Shown piece by piece: positions 21,001-29,194 of a stretch of DNA of 31,469 nucleotides; the first letter of the stretch is position 1; every line of letters starts with the position of its first letter. This DNA comes from a virus: positions 1-31,469 of the IMG/VR virus record IMGVR_UViG_3300009128_000086; one strand, written 5' to 3'. A program made the translations under genes and the position numbers. A model generated the notes under the pieces. It worked only from the letters and a program-made list of their open reading frames with translations, did not search any database and was not told where the DNA came from.

Positions 21001-22469
21001 TCTACCCTCCGCCGTGCTCTGATCCTCACCCTGAATCCGTCCATATGATAGGCCATCTCGAATATCTGCCCATAGGTATCGTTTCCTGCGAGCAGCTGGA
21101 GGTCGGTGCAGTCGTCCGCCAGCGCCACGATTTCATATTCCTCCCACTCGCCAGCCGTCCGCAAGTCATACATATCTTCCAGAGAGTCGTAGAGTTCCCA
21201 CGGGATAACGAGGCCTTCCTCAGTTCCCGGAACCTTCGATTTCTTCAGCTCCAAGTCCACTTGCCCGGAATATGTAACGCCAATTTTCTTCTTGAGTTGC
21301 AGTATGCCAGCGCCGGTGACGCTCCAAGTATCCGTCGGAGTTTCTTCCTGCCCTCGGAAGTAGATCGTATCGCCATCCACGAAGTAGTACGAATCGGAAG
21401 CCATTGCCACAATCTTCAGAATTTTCGACCAAGGCGGAGAGCCTCCGTGATTCCCTGCGGGGAGCTGGAACCCGTTCGTGCGGTAGAAAACGGCGCAGAA
21501 ATACTGGTAGGTCGGTTCCTCATCGTCGTTCTCTCCGACAACGCCAGCCAGTGGCCGTCGGAGGGTCAAGTAGTACACTGGAACCTCGCTGTCCAGAGCG
21601 ACGATACTTTGACAAAGCGCAATCTCCCAAGAGCCTTCTCGGTTGTCGCTCTTCGGCAGGCTGTTGATGATTTCCTGATACCAAGGAAAGTCCGCGGTCT
21701 GGTAGACATCACCAACCTCCGCCCAGACAAAGGACCAGCCCACATTCTCGTGGAGAAGCAAAAACTGGAACAGTGGCGCGGAACCAATTGTGTAGACATT
21801 GTAGGAGAACTCGCTGTAGGAATCCCCACCCTCATTCCGCACCACGAAATACAGGTTGCCTTTTTCTGGATCGTCCGCATCATCACTGACAATATGCCAG
21901 CGGCTGTGAATGGTGTGGTCGCGCCAGTCTTCGAGAACAGCTTCTCCAGAGAATGCAATTCGGACAATCCCCCAGAAGCCATCATAGAGGTCATCGCGGA
22001 TTGCGTCTGCGTCGCTACTGAAACTGAAGCCCGGTATCAGCTCGTCCACATCATCGTTGATTTCGTAGACAATGTCGTCCAAGATGTCAGAGAAGGATTC
22101 CACTCCCGCTCTTGCGTCCGGGTATCCAGATTCGCTCTCCATTCCATATTCGCTATATCGACCGAAGCAGTCCTTCAGAAGCAGCGAGTATGGATGGAAG
22201 TTGATTGTGTAGGCCCATTCGGACTCCCACTCCACCCGGTCGATGTAGCCCTCGAAGACAGCAGTTCCTCCCCGTTTCACTCGGAGTTGAGTATAGCGGT
22301 CCGGCTTGTCGTAGTTTTCCAAGATGAAGCTGGCGCCCTTCGCCTCGAAGTCGAAGTTCCCCGCGCCCTTGAACCCAATCACAAACCACTCGGGAAACGA
22401 GTCTCGGACGATGTTGTCCGAGATGTCTGTCCAAGAGGAGTCGATGTAGAGTTCCACAGTCAGGCTCAC
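20997..22469 (-). CDS. Tail hub / tail-tip protein, 490 aa
   Basis: The gene directly after the tape measure in siphoviruses usually encodes the distal tail or hub protein, and this one fits. It begins with LTVELYIDSSWTDISDNIV and GAGNFDFEAKGASFILENY, then VKRGGTAVFEGYIDRVEWE, the beta-barrel pattern of baseplate hub proteins. The middle is acidic and aromatic; the end is basic (RVRIRARRRVE). GTG 22469 overlaps the tape-measure stop by four bases. I could not assign a named hub family, so the label rests on position and N-terminal pattern. A long open frame on the opposite strand is an antisense shadow. Confidence 0.7.
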   Translation of the reverse strand: MSLTVELYIDSSWTDISDNIVRDSFPEWFVIGFKGAGNFDFEAKGASFILENYDKPDRYTQLRVKRGGTAVFEGYIDRVEWESEWAYTINFHPYSLLLKDCFGRYSEYGMESESGYPDARAGVESFSDILDDIVYEINDDVDELIPGFSFSSDADAIRDDLYDGFWGIVRIAFSGEAVLEDWRDHTIHSRWHIVSDDADDPEKGNLYFVVRNEGGDSYSEFSYNVYTIGSAPLFQFLLLHENVGWSFVWAEVGDVYQTADFPWYQEIINSLPKSDNREGSWEIALCQSIVALDSEVPVYYLTLRRPLAGVVGENDDEEPTYQYFCAVFYRTNGFQLPAGNHGGSPPWSKILKIVAMASDSYYFVDGDTIYFRGQEETPTDTWSVTGAGILQLKKKIGVTYSGQVDLELKKSKVPGTEEGLVIPWELYDSLEDMYDLRTAGEWEEYEIVALADDCTDLQLLAGNDTYGQIFEMAYHMDGFRVRIRARRRVE

Positions 22470-24790
22470 AATGCCGCCCTCATCTTATCGGCCGCTATTC
22501 CGTCGTAGACTTCCACCAGAGCGCCATTGCTGGCGATCGTGCGCCGTGCTTTCAGGATGGTGGCGATTGTACGCAGTTCCGTCAGGACAGCCGGATCACC
22601 GCCGGCGCCACCTCCTAGATACTTCTGGAACGCCGCATCCAGAACCTTCATCGGTGCGATCACCTCCGGCTTGTCGCCAACTACCGCCAACTGCGGGGTG
22701 TTGACGAAACCGCCTTCACCAAAGAACTTGATCGACTTCGCAGCGCTCATGAATCCCTTCAGCACGAGCAGCACGCCGGCGATCGCGGCCGGGATGGCCA
22801 GCAGAGCCCACGGACCGAGCGAAGCAAACCCCTTGCCGATCGCCACGATCATGCCCCACATATCGGCCATGATCTCCTTCGATTTCAGCGCCAGCCGAGT
22901 GGTGGTACCCTTCGCCGTCAGTAAGGTTTTGGTTTTCTCGACACCGGCATAGATAGCCAACTCTTGCATGGCGGCTTTCAGGGTCCCTGCAATAAGGCTA
23001 TCGCGGACACCGCCCCAAATGTCCTTCAGGGAGTCGCCGTGAACCGCCATTCCGATGACCATGTCTTCCAGCGTGTTCCGGTAGAAGTCGCGGAGCTGCG
23101 CGGTCCGGGCTTCCGCTCCGTCCAGATAGTCACTCCACATCTGCCACATATTGTCAGCGGTGATCTGCTGCTCGGTCTGAAGCAGCTGCGTGTACTCAAA
23201 GTAGGAATCCAGGGAATCGTCAAGCTCTTCCTGTATCACATCCGCTGGCGGAATCGGCATTGCGGGAGCGCCGTCCTCAACCTCCCGGCCGCCTTTCTTT
23301 TCAGCGGGGGCGTTCTCCGGTACTACCATTAACGACATCATGTCCTGGAGCTTCTGCCAACGCTCCCTGATGGCATCTACAGCCGCCACTTGCCGGTCAG
23401 CTTCCGTCTCCGCCCTCTCCGCAATCGTGGTCATCTGGATTCCGTAGTCATCCAGCATCTTGTTAACTTCAGCCGTGGTCAGCGTCACCCGGCCCATCCC
23501 ATCTTCATAGGCGTCGACATGGAACGCCAGCGCACCCATTGAAGACAGGTATTCGAGAGCAGCTCGTTTCTGACTGTCCGCGACGGAAGCGCCCATGAAC
23601 TCCGCAGCGCCGGCAACTTTCAGCGCGGCCGCTTCTTCAGCGAAAGCGCGAGCGTCCAGCGCGTCCATTCGCAGGTCTTCTGCGGCCGTCATGCCAGCCA
23701 TCATCTCTTTGTACTTTTCCCCCGCCAGCTCCTGCATGGCGTGGAAACGAATGCGCTGATCGAATTGGAAGTTGGCCGCCTTCAGCGCCTCCGCCAGCTC
23801 CTGAGTGGAAGATTTCTCCAGGTCGATGTTCGTCAGGTAGTCCGAGTATTTGTCCTGAAGCTCCTTCACCAGCCCATTCCGATGCTCCTGCTGAACATTG
23901 GTGTCCATGATGCCGCGCATCAGCCGGTTGAATTCTGCCTTTTCTTCACGCAGCTTTTCCGAAACCGGAACCTCAATCCAACTTATCAGCGTCTCAGATA
24001 GTGCTTTCACAAAGCGAGCGGCCGCCTTAAACACTGGGCCGAAGCGGTCCGCAATAACTTCGATCAGATCACCGACAGCGTTCTCGGCTTGCTGGATCGC
24101 TCCCCACCAGTTATCAATGGCTTCGGAGCTGCCGCCAAACTGTGACTCCAGCTCTTCAAGAATGATCGTCTGAGCGCCGGCGATGTCGTTGACTTCAACC
24201 ATCGCCCTGATCTGCGCTTCCTGCTGTTCGGTGAAAGTGATTCCCGTCCGGCGCAGGTTGGTCAACCCTTCGATCGGATCATTCAGCGCTTTGCCTACCT
24301 GAAGGGATGTTTCCTTCAGCCCCTGGTCCATCGCATAAGCAGTATCCAGGACGACCTGGGTGGTGCGGGGGAGGGTGTCGCCGGAGATTTTCTTGAAGGT
24401 GAGGAGAAGATTTTCGGCAACCTGGATTTCCTCGTTGCCGTAAACAGTGGACTGTTGAAGCGCGTCCGCCAGGCCGCGCATTTCCTGGGAGGTGGTTCCG
24501 GCCGCGTTGCCGGTGGACTTGAGGACCCGTTCGAGCTGCTCGTTGACCTTGACCTGAGCGCTGCCGTATCGGACCAGGACCCGGATTGGAGCAGCCAGTA
24601 TCGACGCGGCTTGCTTGACCCCGCTGATAGCCAGGCCAAACTTCGACATGGCAGCCTGAGCGCCACCAAAGAACTTCTTGAAGGCGCTGCCGGTGGATTG
24701 CGCTTCTGCGCGGACCGCCTTCAGATTGGCTTTAATGTCCCTGACATCGAGGAGAATCTCTGTCAGGATTTTCCCGTCACGACCCGCCAT
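22466..24790 (-). CDS. Tail tape measure protein
   Basis: At 774 residues this is the longest gene, as expected for the ruler of tail length, here a fairly short siphovirus tail. The N-terminal half is helical and carries tape-measure features (ILLDVRDIKANLKAVRAEAQ, QVKVNEQLERVLKSTGNAAG, and the block around TTQVVLDTAYAMDQGLKETS). A hydrophobic region near 665-705 (GPWALLAIPAAIAGVLLVLK) would span a membrane during DNA ejection. Residues 496-507 (AEKKGGREVEDG) are encoded by a 38-bp sequence also present in the tail tube gene. It overlaps the GT frameshift product by 14 bases. Confidence 0.92.
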   Translation of the reverse strand: MAGRDGKILTEILLDVRDIKANLKAVRAEAQSTGSAFKKFFGGAQAAMSKFGLAISGVKQAASILAAPIRVLVRYGSAQVKVNEQLERVLKSTGNAAGTTSQEMRGLADALQQSTVYGNEEIQVAENLLLTFKKISGDTLPRTTQVVLDTAYAMDQGLKETSLQVGKALNDPIEGLTNLRRTGITFTEQQEAQIRAMVEVNDIAGAQTIILEELESQFGGSSEAIDNWWGAIQQAENAVGDLIEVIADRFGPVFKAAARFVKALSETLISWIEVPVSEKLREEKAEFNRLMRGIMDTNVQQEHRNGLVKELQDKYSDYLTNIDLEKSSTQELAEALKAANFQFDQRIRFHAMQELAGEKYKEMMAGMTAAEDLRMDALDARAFAEEAAALKVAGAAEFMGASVADSQKRAALEYLSSMGALAFHVDAYEDGMGRVTLTTAEVNKMLDDYGIQMTTIAERAETEADRQVAAVDAIRERWQKLQDMMSLMVVPENAPAEKKGGREVEDGAPAMPIPPADVIQEELDDSLDSYFEYTQLLQTEQQITADNMWQMWSDYLDGAEARTAQLRDFYRNTLEDMVIGMAVHGDSLKDIWGGVRDSLIAGTLKAAMQELAIYAGVEKTKTLLTAKGTTTRLALKSKEIMADMWGMIVAIGKGFASLGPWALLAIPAAIAGVLLVLKGFMSAAKSIKFFGEGGFVNTPQLAVVGDKPEVIAPMKVLDAAFQKYLGGGAGGDPAVLTELRTIATILKARRTIASNGALVEVYDGIAADKMRAAL
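23269..23306 (-). repeat. 38-bp in-frame repeat, copy in tape measure gene
   Basis: These 38 bases are identical to 25732-25769 and encode the same 12 residues, AEKKGGREVEDG (residues 496-507 of the tape measure), in the same frame. Flanking DNA and the two host proteins are unrelated. It lies in a flexible P/E/A-rich linker. Confidence 0.9.
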
Positions 24791-25237
24791 CTATCAGCCT
24801 CCTTGTCCTGAGCCAGTCCGCCGCTTCGCTTAGGGTGACGCTGTCCAACACCTGCTTTGATTTGGTGATGTCGCCGTCGCACAGTGCGTAGACCAGCTTC
24901 TGTATCAGGACCCTGGCTTGCTGGGGCTGGTCGATCGAATTCCAGAAGTCAGCCCCTTGGCGAGTCGAGCCATCTGCGCGACCCGCTCGGAATTCGCTGC
25001 GAAAAAATTCAGCAGTTCCTCCATCAGCTCCAAAACCGGCAGGGTCCGGTATTCCTCGTCAGACAGCGATTGATCCAGGATGATCTCGAAAAACCGCTTG
25101 TCGCGGATAGCTGCCATCAACAGCTTCCGGTTGTCGTTTATGGGGAGTTGCTCTGCTTCGATCCAATCGACCAGATCGAGAACAGCCTGTAATACGAGCG
25201 GCCGGATTGCATACCGGCGCTCTGTTGCGTCAGACAT
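24777..25237 (-). CDS. Tail assembly chaperone GT, made by -1 frameshift
   Basis: Reading starts at ATG 25237. At the heptamer T TTT TTC (25007-25001) a -1 slip after residue 79 moves ribosomes into a frame that stays open for 74 more codons, to TGA 24779-24777, inside the start of the tape-measure gene. The extension looks like real protein (GADFWNSIDQPQQARVLIQK, then ITKSKQVLDSVTLSEAADWL). The full product would have 153 residues. This matches the lambda G/GT arrangement, where GT links the tape measure to tail tube subunits during assembly. The frameshift is predicted, not shown. Confidence 0.8.
24905..25237 (-). CDS. Tail assembly chaperone G
   Basis: The unshifted product has 110 residues, is helical and acidic (LQAVLDLVDWIEAEQLPIND, LPVLELMEELLNFFAANSER), and sits between the tail tube and tape-measure genes, where lambda gpG and its relatives lie. 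ATG 25237 follows AGGAGGAATC. The last 31 codons after the slip site (from AANSERV) may be only the default ending of the frame. gpG-type proteins coat the tape measure and are absent from the finished tail. Confidence 0.8.
   Translation of the reverse strand: MSDATERRYAIRPLVLQAVLDLVDWIEAEQLPINDNRKLLMAAIRDKRFFEIILDQSLSDEEYRTLPVLELMEELLNFFAANSERVAQMARLAKGLTSGIRSTSPSKPGS
25001..25007 (-). other. Slippery heptamer T_TTT_TTC
   Basis: On the minus strand the last T of AAT, then TTT and TTC form a canonical X_XXY_YYZ slippery site in the chaperone frame. The -1 frame after it is open to 24777. An alternative slip at AAG GGG (minus strand, about 24956-24951) would also reach that frame but fits the rule less well. 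Confidence 0.75.
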
Positions 25238-25255
25238 GATTCCTCCTGACGGGGA

Positions 25256-25453
25256 TCACTCTCCCGCCTCATGTTTATCGGTTGGCTTTGCGGTGGTCGA
25301 TCGCTTCCGAGCCGGCTTCTCACTGGCTGCCGGCTTGTCCGCCGGCGGGGTTTCCTCCGTGAAGCCGAGTTTCTTCAGCGCCGCCACCTTTGAATTGCGA
25401 TACCATCGAGGCGCCATCCCGCTCGGCGGCCGCAAAAGTGTCCGTCCTTTCAT
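25256..25453 (-). CDS. Small basic protein between tail tube and chaperone
   Basis: A 65-residue basic protein with a short structured start (MAPRWYRNSKVAALKKLGFT) and a disordered K/P/A/T-rich tail. I know no family. ATG 25453 follows TAGGAGGCG, so it is clearly a gene, and its place in the tail cluster suggests a minor tail or assembly role. Confidence 0.6.
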   Translation of the reverse strand: MKGRTLLRPPSGMAPRWYRNSKVAALKKLGFTEETPPADKPAASEKPARKRSTTAKPTDKHEAGE

Positions 25454-25462
25454 GGTCGCCTC

Positions 25463-25882
25463 CTACGCGATTTCAAACATATCGTCCAGGTTGGAACCGA
25501 CACCGTAACTGACCCAGAAGATCACCTTGGTGGACAGGCCGTCGATACCTACCTCGACATCGTACTCGAACACTGCGGCATCGGTGCCGTCAATGGTAAG
25601 CGTCTTGGTCAGGTTGGTGAAATCCACTGTGACCTTGTTGGCGTCCTTTACATCCGCCAGATCGGTTGGATCCAGCTCGGAGAAAGTGATCTCCAGTTGC
25701 AGGGTTCCGCCGGCGTCCCACTTCAGCTCGCCGCCGTCCTCAACCTCCCGGCCGCCTTTCTTTTCAGCGCCGGACAGCTTGAAAACATCATCCTTGACCG
25801 CAGTCAGGGTGAGCTTTTCTACTGCGTCCGCCAGAAAGGTTACAGTAGCCGGACCATACATGATTTTCGTTTTGTCAAGCAT
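25463..25882 (-). CDS. Major tail tube protein
   Basis: A 139-residue beta-rich protein (TLQLEITFSELDPTDLADVK, TVDFTNLTKTLTIDGTDAAV) just before the chaperone and tape-measure genes, the standard place for the siphovirus tube subunit. Its length suits the simple tube fold. Residues 39-50 are the AEKKGGREVEDG peptide shared with the tape measure; this piece looks like an insertion in a loop between the first strands. ATG 25882 overlaps the upstream stop and follows AAGGAGCG. Confidence 0.75.
   Translation of the reverse strand: MLDKTKIMYGPATVTFLADAVEKLTLTAVKDDVFKLSGAEKKGGREVEDGGELKWDAGGTLQLEITFSELDPTDLADVKDANKVTVDFTNLTKTLTIDGTDAAVFEYDVEVGIDGLSTKVIFWVSYGVGSNLDDMFEIA
25732..25769 (-). repeat. 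38-bp in-frame repeat, copy in tail tube gene
   Basis: Identical to 23269-23306 over all 38 bases and read in the same frame as AEKKGGREVEDG, here residues 39-50 of the tail tube protein. The sequence is not palindromic overall. I saw no third copy. Confidence 0.9.
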
Positions 25883-26298
25883 TATTCGCTCCTTGCCCAG
25901 TTAAATGTGGCTTTCAATAGTCCAAAGTAGAGGGGGGTCGTCCCTTCCTCAAGGTAGCCAAATTCCGTGACGACCTCCTTCGGGTCAGGCCAATCAGGTA
26001 TGGCGTCGATTGCTTCATCAATCGCTTCCACGATCGCATCGCAGGTTGCCCGCGCAATCTCGATTGGCGTTAATTCACCCCCCTCGATTTCGACGCACAC
26101 AAGAATATCAAAGGTGTACCACCAGGACATATTGTCCGTGCTGCGCTCCCGCTTGTTGAATTCGATCGCCACCAGCGGGTAGCTTACATCCGTGTCGCTG
26201 AAGTCGTGATGCTTGACGAGCGTGTTGTATGGGATGCTGCCCGATAGGCCATACAGCTTCAGATAGATCGCGTCCGCCAGGTCTTTCATGTCGCTCAT
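25882..26298 (-). CDS. Tail terminator / tail completion protein
   Basis: A 138-residue protein: a helical start (LADAIYLKLYGLSGSI), central strands (YPLVAIEFNKRER, WWYTFDILVCVEI) and a helix (IARATCDAIVEAIDEAIDAI), the plan of tail terminator proteins that cap the tube and join it to the head. Its place, after the HK97 gp10-like gene and before the tube gene, supports this. ATG 26298 overlaps the upstream stop by one base and has an AAGGTG site. Confidence 0.65.
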   Translation of the reverse strand: MSDMKDLADAIYLKLYGLSGSIPYNTLVKHHDFSDTDVSYPLVAIEFNKRERSTDNMSWWYTFDILVCVEIEGGELTPIEIARATCDAIVEAIDEAIDAIPDWPDPKEVVTEFGYLEEGTTPLYFGLLKATFNWARSE

Positions 26299-26810
26299 CA
26301 GATCACCTTTTTGATCTCTCGACGGATCACCTGAACAACCTCGTTTCCGTGGCGGTCCTCCGCTATTCTGAAGAATGGGAACGCGTCAGTTCCCCGTTGC
26401 CCGATCGCGTATTGAATGGACCTCGCTACTCTCGTGATTTTCTTTTCTCCTTTCACCTTCAGTTTCCGTCGCACCCAGACTTCCAATGGCGCCAGGGGTG
26501 GGAAGTGCGGCCGGGTTCCCTCATGAACAAATACTGCGTAGAACACACCTGGCTTCACCTGAACAGCCGGGACTCCCGCCCGGCTACCCTGCTCGACATG
26601 AATGCGCTTCCTCAGCTCCCCGCTGGACCCTACGGCTCCGCGAAACCGTCCGCGTGGCTCGGTGCGGATGATGTCCATAACGCGGTTCCGATACTTGTGA
26701 CCAGCCTTCCAGACCGCCCGGCGTGCGCCGTCGACAATGACGACAGCTTTCTGAGCCAGCGCCTTTTGGAATTCCTGATCGTCAAACCTTATGACGAGGC
26801 CGGCGCCCAC
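26298..26810 (-). CDS. HK97 gp10-like head-tail/tail completion protein
   Basis: A 170-residue protein matching the HK97 gp10 pattern: an N-terminal helix with FDDQEFQKALAQKAVVIVDG, then YAVFVHEGTRPHFPPLAPLE (91-110) and VWVRRKLKVKG. The family takes part in closing and joining the head-tail interface. GTG 26810 follows GGAGG with a six-base gap. It overlaps the upstream connector-like gene by 22 bases. Confidence 0.8.
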   Translation of the reverse strand: MGAGLVIRFDDQEFQKALAQKAVVIVDGARRAVWKAGHKYRNRVMDIIRTEPRGRFRGAVGSSGELRKRIHVEQGSRAGVPAVQVKPGVFYAVFVHEGTRPHFPPLAPLEVWVRRKLKVKGEKKITRVARSIQYAIGQRGTDAFPFFRIAEDRHGNEVVQVIRREIKKVI

Positions 26811-27256
26811 ATTGAACCTCCGGGAAGTCGTACAGTGCTGTCGTCATCGGAGTCCTCGTCAGCGTCATCCGGGTCGTACAGGTATGGGGCCAGGATTTCG
26901 GACGCCTCTCGCATCAGATCGTCATGCCGGCTTTTGATGTCGGAATAGGAGAGGAAATTCGAGTGCCCTTCGCCAAGTATATTGGACCCCACGATGCCTT
27001 TGCCGGAGCTGTCGTGCGCGATCACCAGCAAGGTCTTGGCAACTCCGATCAGGCTCTCCGCCTGGGTGCAGGCAATCTTAGCCGCTTCGGTGCCCTCCAT
27101 CGCCAGCAGCTCGGTGTAGTAGTCATCACCAACCTGCATCTTGACGATTCGAGACGCCATTGTAACACGCGGATCAACCAGAGAGTCGGGAACCTTTTCC
27201 AGGTTCCCGATCTCCTGAATACCGGCTACCGTTGAGAGTTCGGTTGGGTCTGCCAC
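26789..27256 (-). CDS. Probable head-tail connector protein, 155 aa
   Basis: A helical protein (YTELLAMEGTEAAKIACTQA, DIKSRHDDLMREASEILAPY) with an acidic, disordered C-terminus. It lies between capsid and gp10-like genes, where head-completion/adaptor proteins are usual. No signature is strong enough to name the family. GTG 27256 is used; the ribosome binding site is weak, so translation may be coupled to the gene before. Confidence 0.55.
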   Translation of the reverse strand: MADPTELSTVAGIQEIGNLEKVPDSLVDPRVTMASRIVKMQVGDDYYTELLAMEGTEAAKIACTQAESLIGVAKTLLVIAHDSSGKGIVGSNILGEGHSNFLSYSDIKSRHDDLMREASEILAPYLYDPDDADEDSDDDSTVRLPGGSMWAPASS

Positions 27257-27264
27257 TGGTCAGC

Positions 27265-27531
27265 CTACAGCAGCCGCTTGATATTCTTGTGACCCAGCTC
27301 GAACGGCGATTTCAGCTTGAGAGGTCTGCCCCTCTTCTCATGTTTGGTGAATTCCTCCGGTGAGAGGAATCGCTGCTGGTAATACTTCGGGAGTTTGGCT
27401 ACCTCTGCCGCCGTCGCGGAATCGCCGTACTGGTACTTCTTGCCTTTGTGGGTAACTGACCCACGAGCAGCAAACACCAGCCCGGTTGCTTTCTTCTCAC
27501 CGCCCTCAGCGGATGCGTTAGTTGATGTCAT
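27265..27531 (-). CDS. Small protein after the capsid gene, 88 aa
   Basis: A basic 88-residue protein with a short beta segment (ARGSVTHKGKKYQYGDSATA) and LPKYYQQRFLSPEEF. Its position between capsid and connector suggests a head-decoration or completion role, but there is no family evidence. ATG 27531 follows GGAGGAATC. Confidence 0.6.
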   Translation of the reverse strand: MTSTNASAEGGEKKATGLVFAARGSVTHKGKKYQYGDSATAAEVAKLPKYYQQRFLSPEEFTKHEKRGRPLKLKSPFELGHKNIKRLL

Positions 27532-27559
27532 TGATTCCTCCGTTTATTAGTGCCTCAGT

Positions 27560-28489
27560 TTAGGTGAGATCCTGTGACAGTACGACCGCATCACCGATGG
27601 CATACTCGAAGTCAACCTTGGCGGTGATTGTGTACTCGGTCAACCGCTTCCGTGCCTGACGCTGTAGCTCCCACGTGATGTCACGACCGAAACCGATGTA
27701 AAGGTTCGCGGTCGGAGTGAGAATCTGAGTGCCTTCCGGTACGTAGGGATGCTCGCGAACCGGGATACCCTTGAACCGGATATCCACAGCATTCAACAGC
27801 GCATTGTCGCCAGCAGGAGTTGCCCGTGCGGCTACCTCATCGAGATAGTCCTCATAGTCCTCCGGCGAAACGATGAACGCGAGAGCCGCGCGATTTCGTT
27901 TCCATTTGGAGGGCAGGGCTGCCAGCATACCGGGGAATACGGTGCCGATGAAATCGGTGCTGCCCGCGTTGTCAAAGTCGTGGACATCGGCATCGGAGAG
28001 GAACAGGTCGATGTAACCGTTGTTGATGGCGAGGAAGGCGGTACCAGAATCTTCATCACCGTTGACGGACATATCACACAGATCGTTGGAAAACGCCTGT
28101 GCGAATGCGGTGTTGAGAGTCGCCTGAACATCCTCACCCTCGATATTCTCCTCCATGAAGTTGTCGGTGACATCGTAGGGCAGGATCACCTCGACAAGTG
28201 TCATGGTACGCCGGGAAATGGATGTTTCGACCGTGGAGCCGGGGGCGGTGGCCTCGGTGGCTGCCAGTAGAACACGGCTGGCGAGTCCGATGGTGTCGAT
28301 GTTGGCGGTGCCCGCGCGAATGCCTCGCCGGATGGTCTGAAGCTGCATGAATTCAGACTGGTCGACCACCTCACTGATGAAGGCGGTAGCGTCCTCTGCT
28401 GACAGCTGTCCGCCGGTTGCGGTGTCAATGGCGTCTTTCTGGACCAGCTCCAGATATTCCGCCACGCTCATTTTCTCAAGGTTCTTCAT
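27560..28489 (-). CDS. Major capsid protein (HK97 fold)
   Basis: A 309-residue protein in capsid position. The start is helical (MSVAEYLELVQKDAID), and the body shows typical HK97-fold features: VDQSEFMQLQTIRRGI, VEVILPYDVTDNFMEENIEG, FAQAFSNDLCDMSVNGDEDS, the spine region ALPSKWKRNRAALAFIVSPE and IRFKGIPVREHPYVPEGTQI. It resembles the P2 gpN/XkdG-like group, which agrees with the XkdF-like protease upstream. ATG 28489 follows GGAGGCAGATT. Confidence 0.88.
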   Translation of the reverse strand: MKNLEKMSVAEYLELVQKDAIDTATGGQLSAEDATAFISEVVDQSEFMQLQTIRRGIRAGTANIDTIGLASRVLLAATEATAPGSTVETSISRRTMTLVEVILPYDVTDNFMEENIEGEDVQATLNTAFAQAFSNDLCDMSVNGDEDSGTAFLAINNGYIDLFLSDADVHDFDNAGSTDFIGTVFPGMLAALPSKWKRNRAALAFIVSPEDYEDYLDEVAARATPAGDNALLNAVDIRFKGIPVREHPYVPEGTQILTPTANLYIGFGRDITWELQRQARKRLTEYTITAKVDFEYAIGDAVVLSQDLT

Positions 28490-28501
28490 AATCTGCCTCC
28501 G

Positions 28502-29194
28502 TTACTGGGAGCCGCGTGCTTTGGGTAGCCACGCTCCGCTCTGCTTCTGAGTTCCTTCGTCGTCGTTGTCGTCGATGTGTTGGCTGCCCGTCGGCTGATC
28601 TTCCAGCGCTTTCAGGCGTTCCGTTACCGGTCGCAGGCTGTCAGTTACCAGTTGTTTGATCGCGCCGACGACCTCCAGCTTGAAGTCGTGCAGCTCTTTC
28701 TTGGTGGCGATAGCCTCTAGCGCCGGGGCTTCCGGCGGGTCGGTGGGTTCGGGATCGGGTTCAGGCGGCGGGTCGGATTTGTCGACCTCCTCCGCCAGAA
28801 AATCGGTGATGTAGTGGTCACCCAACCACTTGACTGCCGTATCAGTGGTGAAGGTGTCACCGTCGAATTTGTAGGCAACGATAACCTCCGCCTCCTTGCC
28901 AACAGGAGTTCGCATGATGGCATGGACGCCCTCTGAAATCTGCTTGCGTGCCTCACCCTCCTCGAATTCCACCGGGTCGGCGGTTTCCCATGCGAAGCTG
29001 ATTTCATTATCGAACGGCTCACCCTTTTCCAGCGGATGATCCTCAATGAATTCTTTCAGCTCCCGCTCGATGGCAATGATGCCCTCTCGGGGGTTGTCGG
29101 CTGCCCGCGCCTTGTCCACGATGATGTGTGCCAGCGCACCGACCTCGTCGGCCTGCTGGTCACCTTTGATAAACTTCCACAGTGAGCGGATCAT
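28502..29194 (-). CDS. Probable scaffold protein, 230 aa
   Basis: It lies between protease and capsid genes, the classic scaffold position. The sequence is acidic, with a DPPPEPDPEPTDPPEAP linker near 142-158 and a C-terminal helical part (LHDFKLEVVGAIKQLVTDSL, RPVTERLKALED) likely to bind capsid subunits. The N-terminal ~135 residues look like a folded domain (FDNEISFAWETADPVEFEEG), so it may do more than scaffold. ATG 29194 overlaps the protease stop as ATGA. Confidence 0.6.
   Translation of the reverse strand: MIRSLWKFIKGDQQADEVGALAHIIVDKARAADNPREGIIAIERELKEFIEDHPLEKGEPFDNEISFAWETADPVEFEEGEARKQISEGVHAIMRTPVGKEAEVIVAYKFDGDTFTTDTAVKWLGDHYITDFLAEEVDKSDPPPEPDPEPTDPPEAPALEAIATKKELHDFKLEVVGAIKQLVTDSLRPVTERLKALEDQPTGSQHIDDNDDEGTQKQSGAWLPKARGSQ

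Noticed and set aside
21045-22508. A 487-codon open frame on the plus strand
   Set aside because: It lies wholly opposite the tail-hub gene, has no ribosome binding site or protein-like motif, and looks like an antisense shadow from codon bias.
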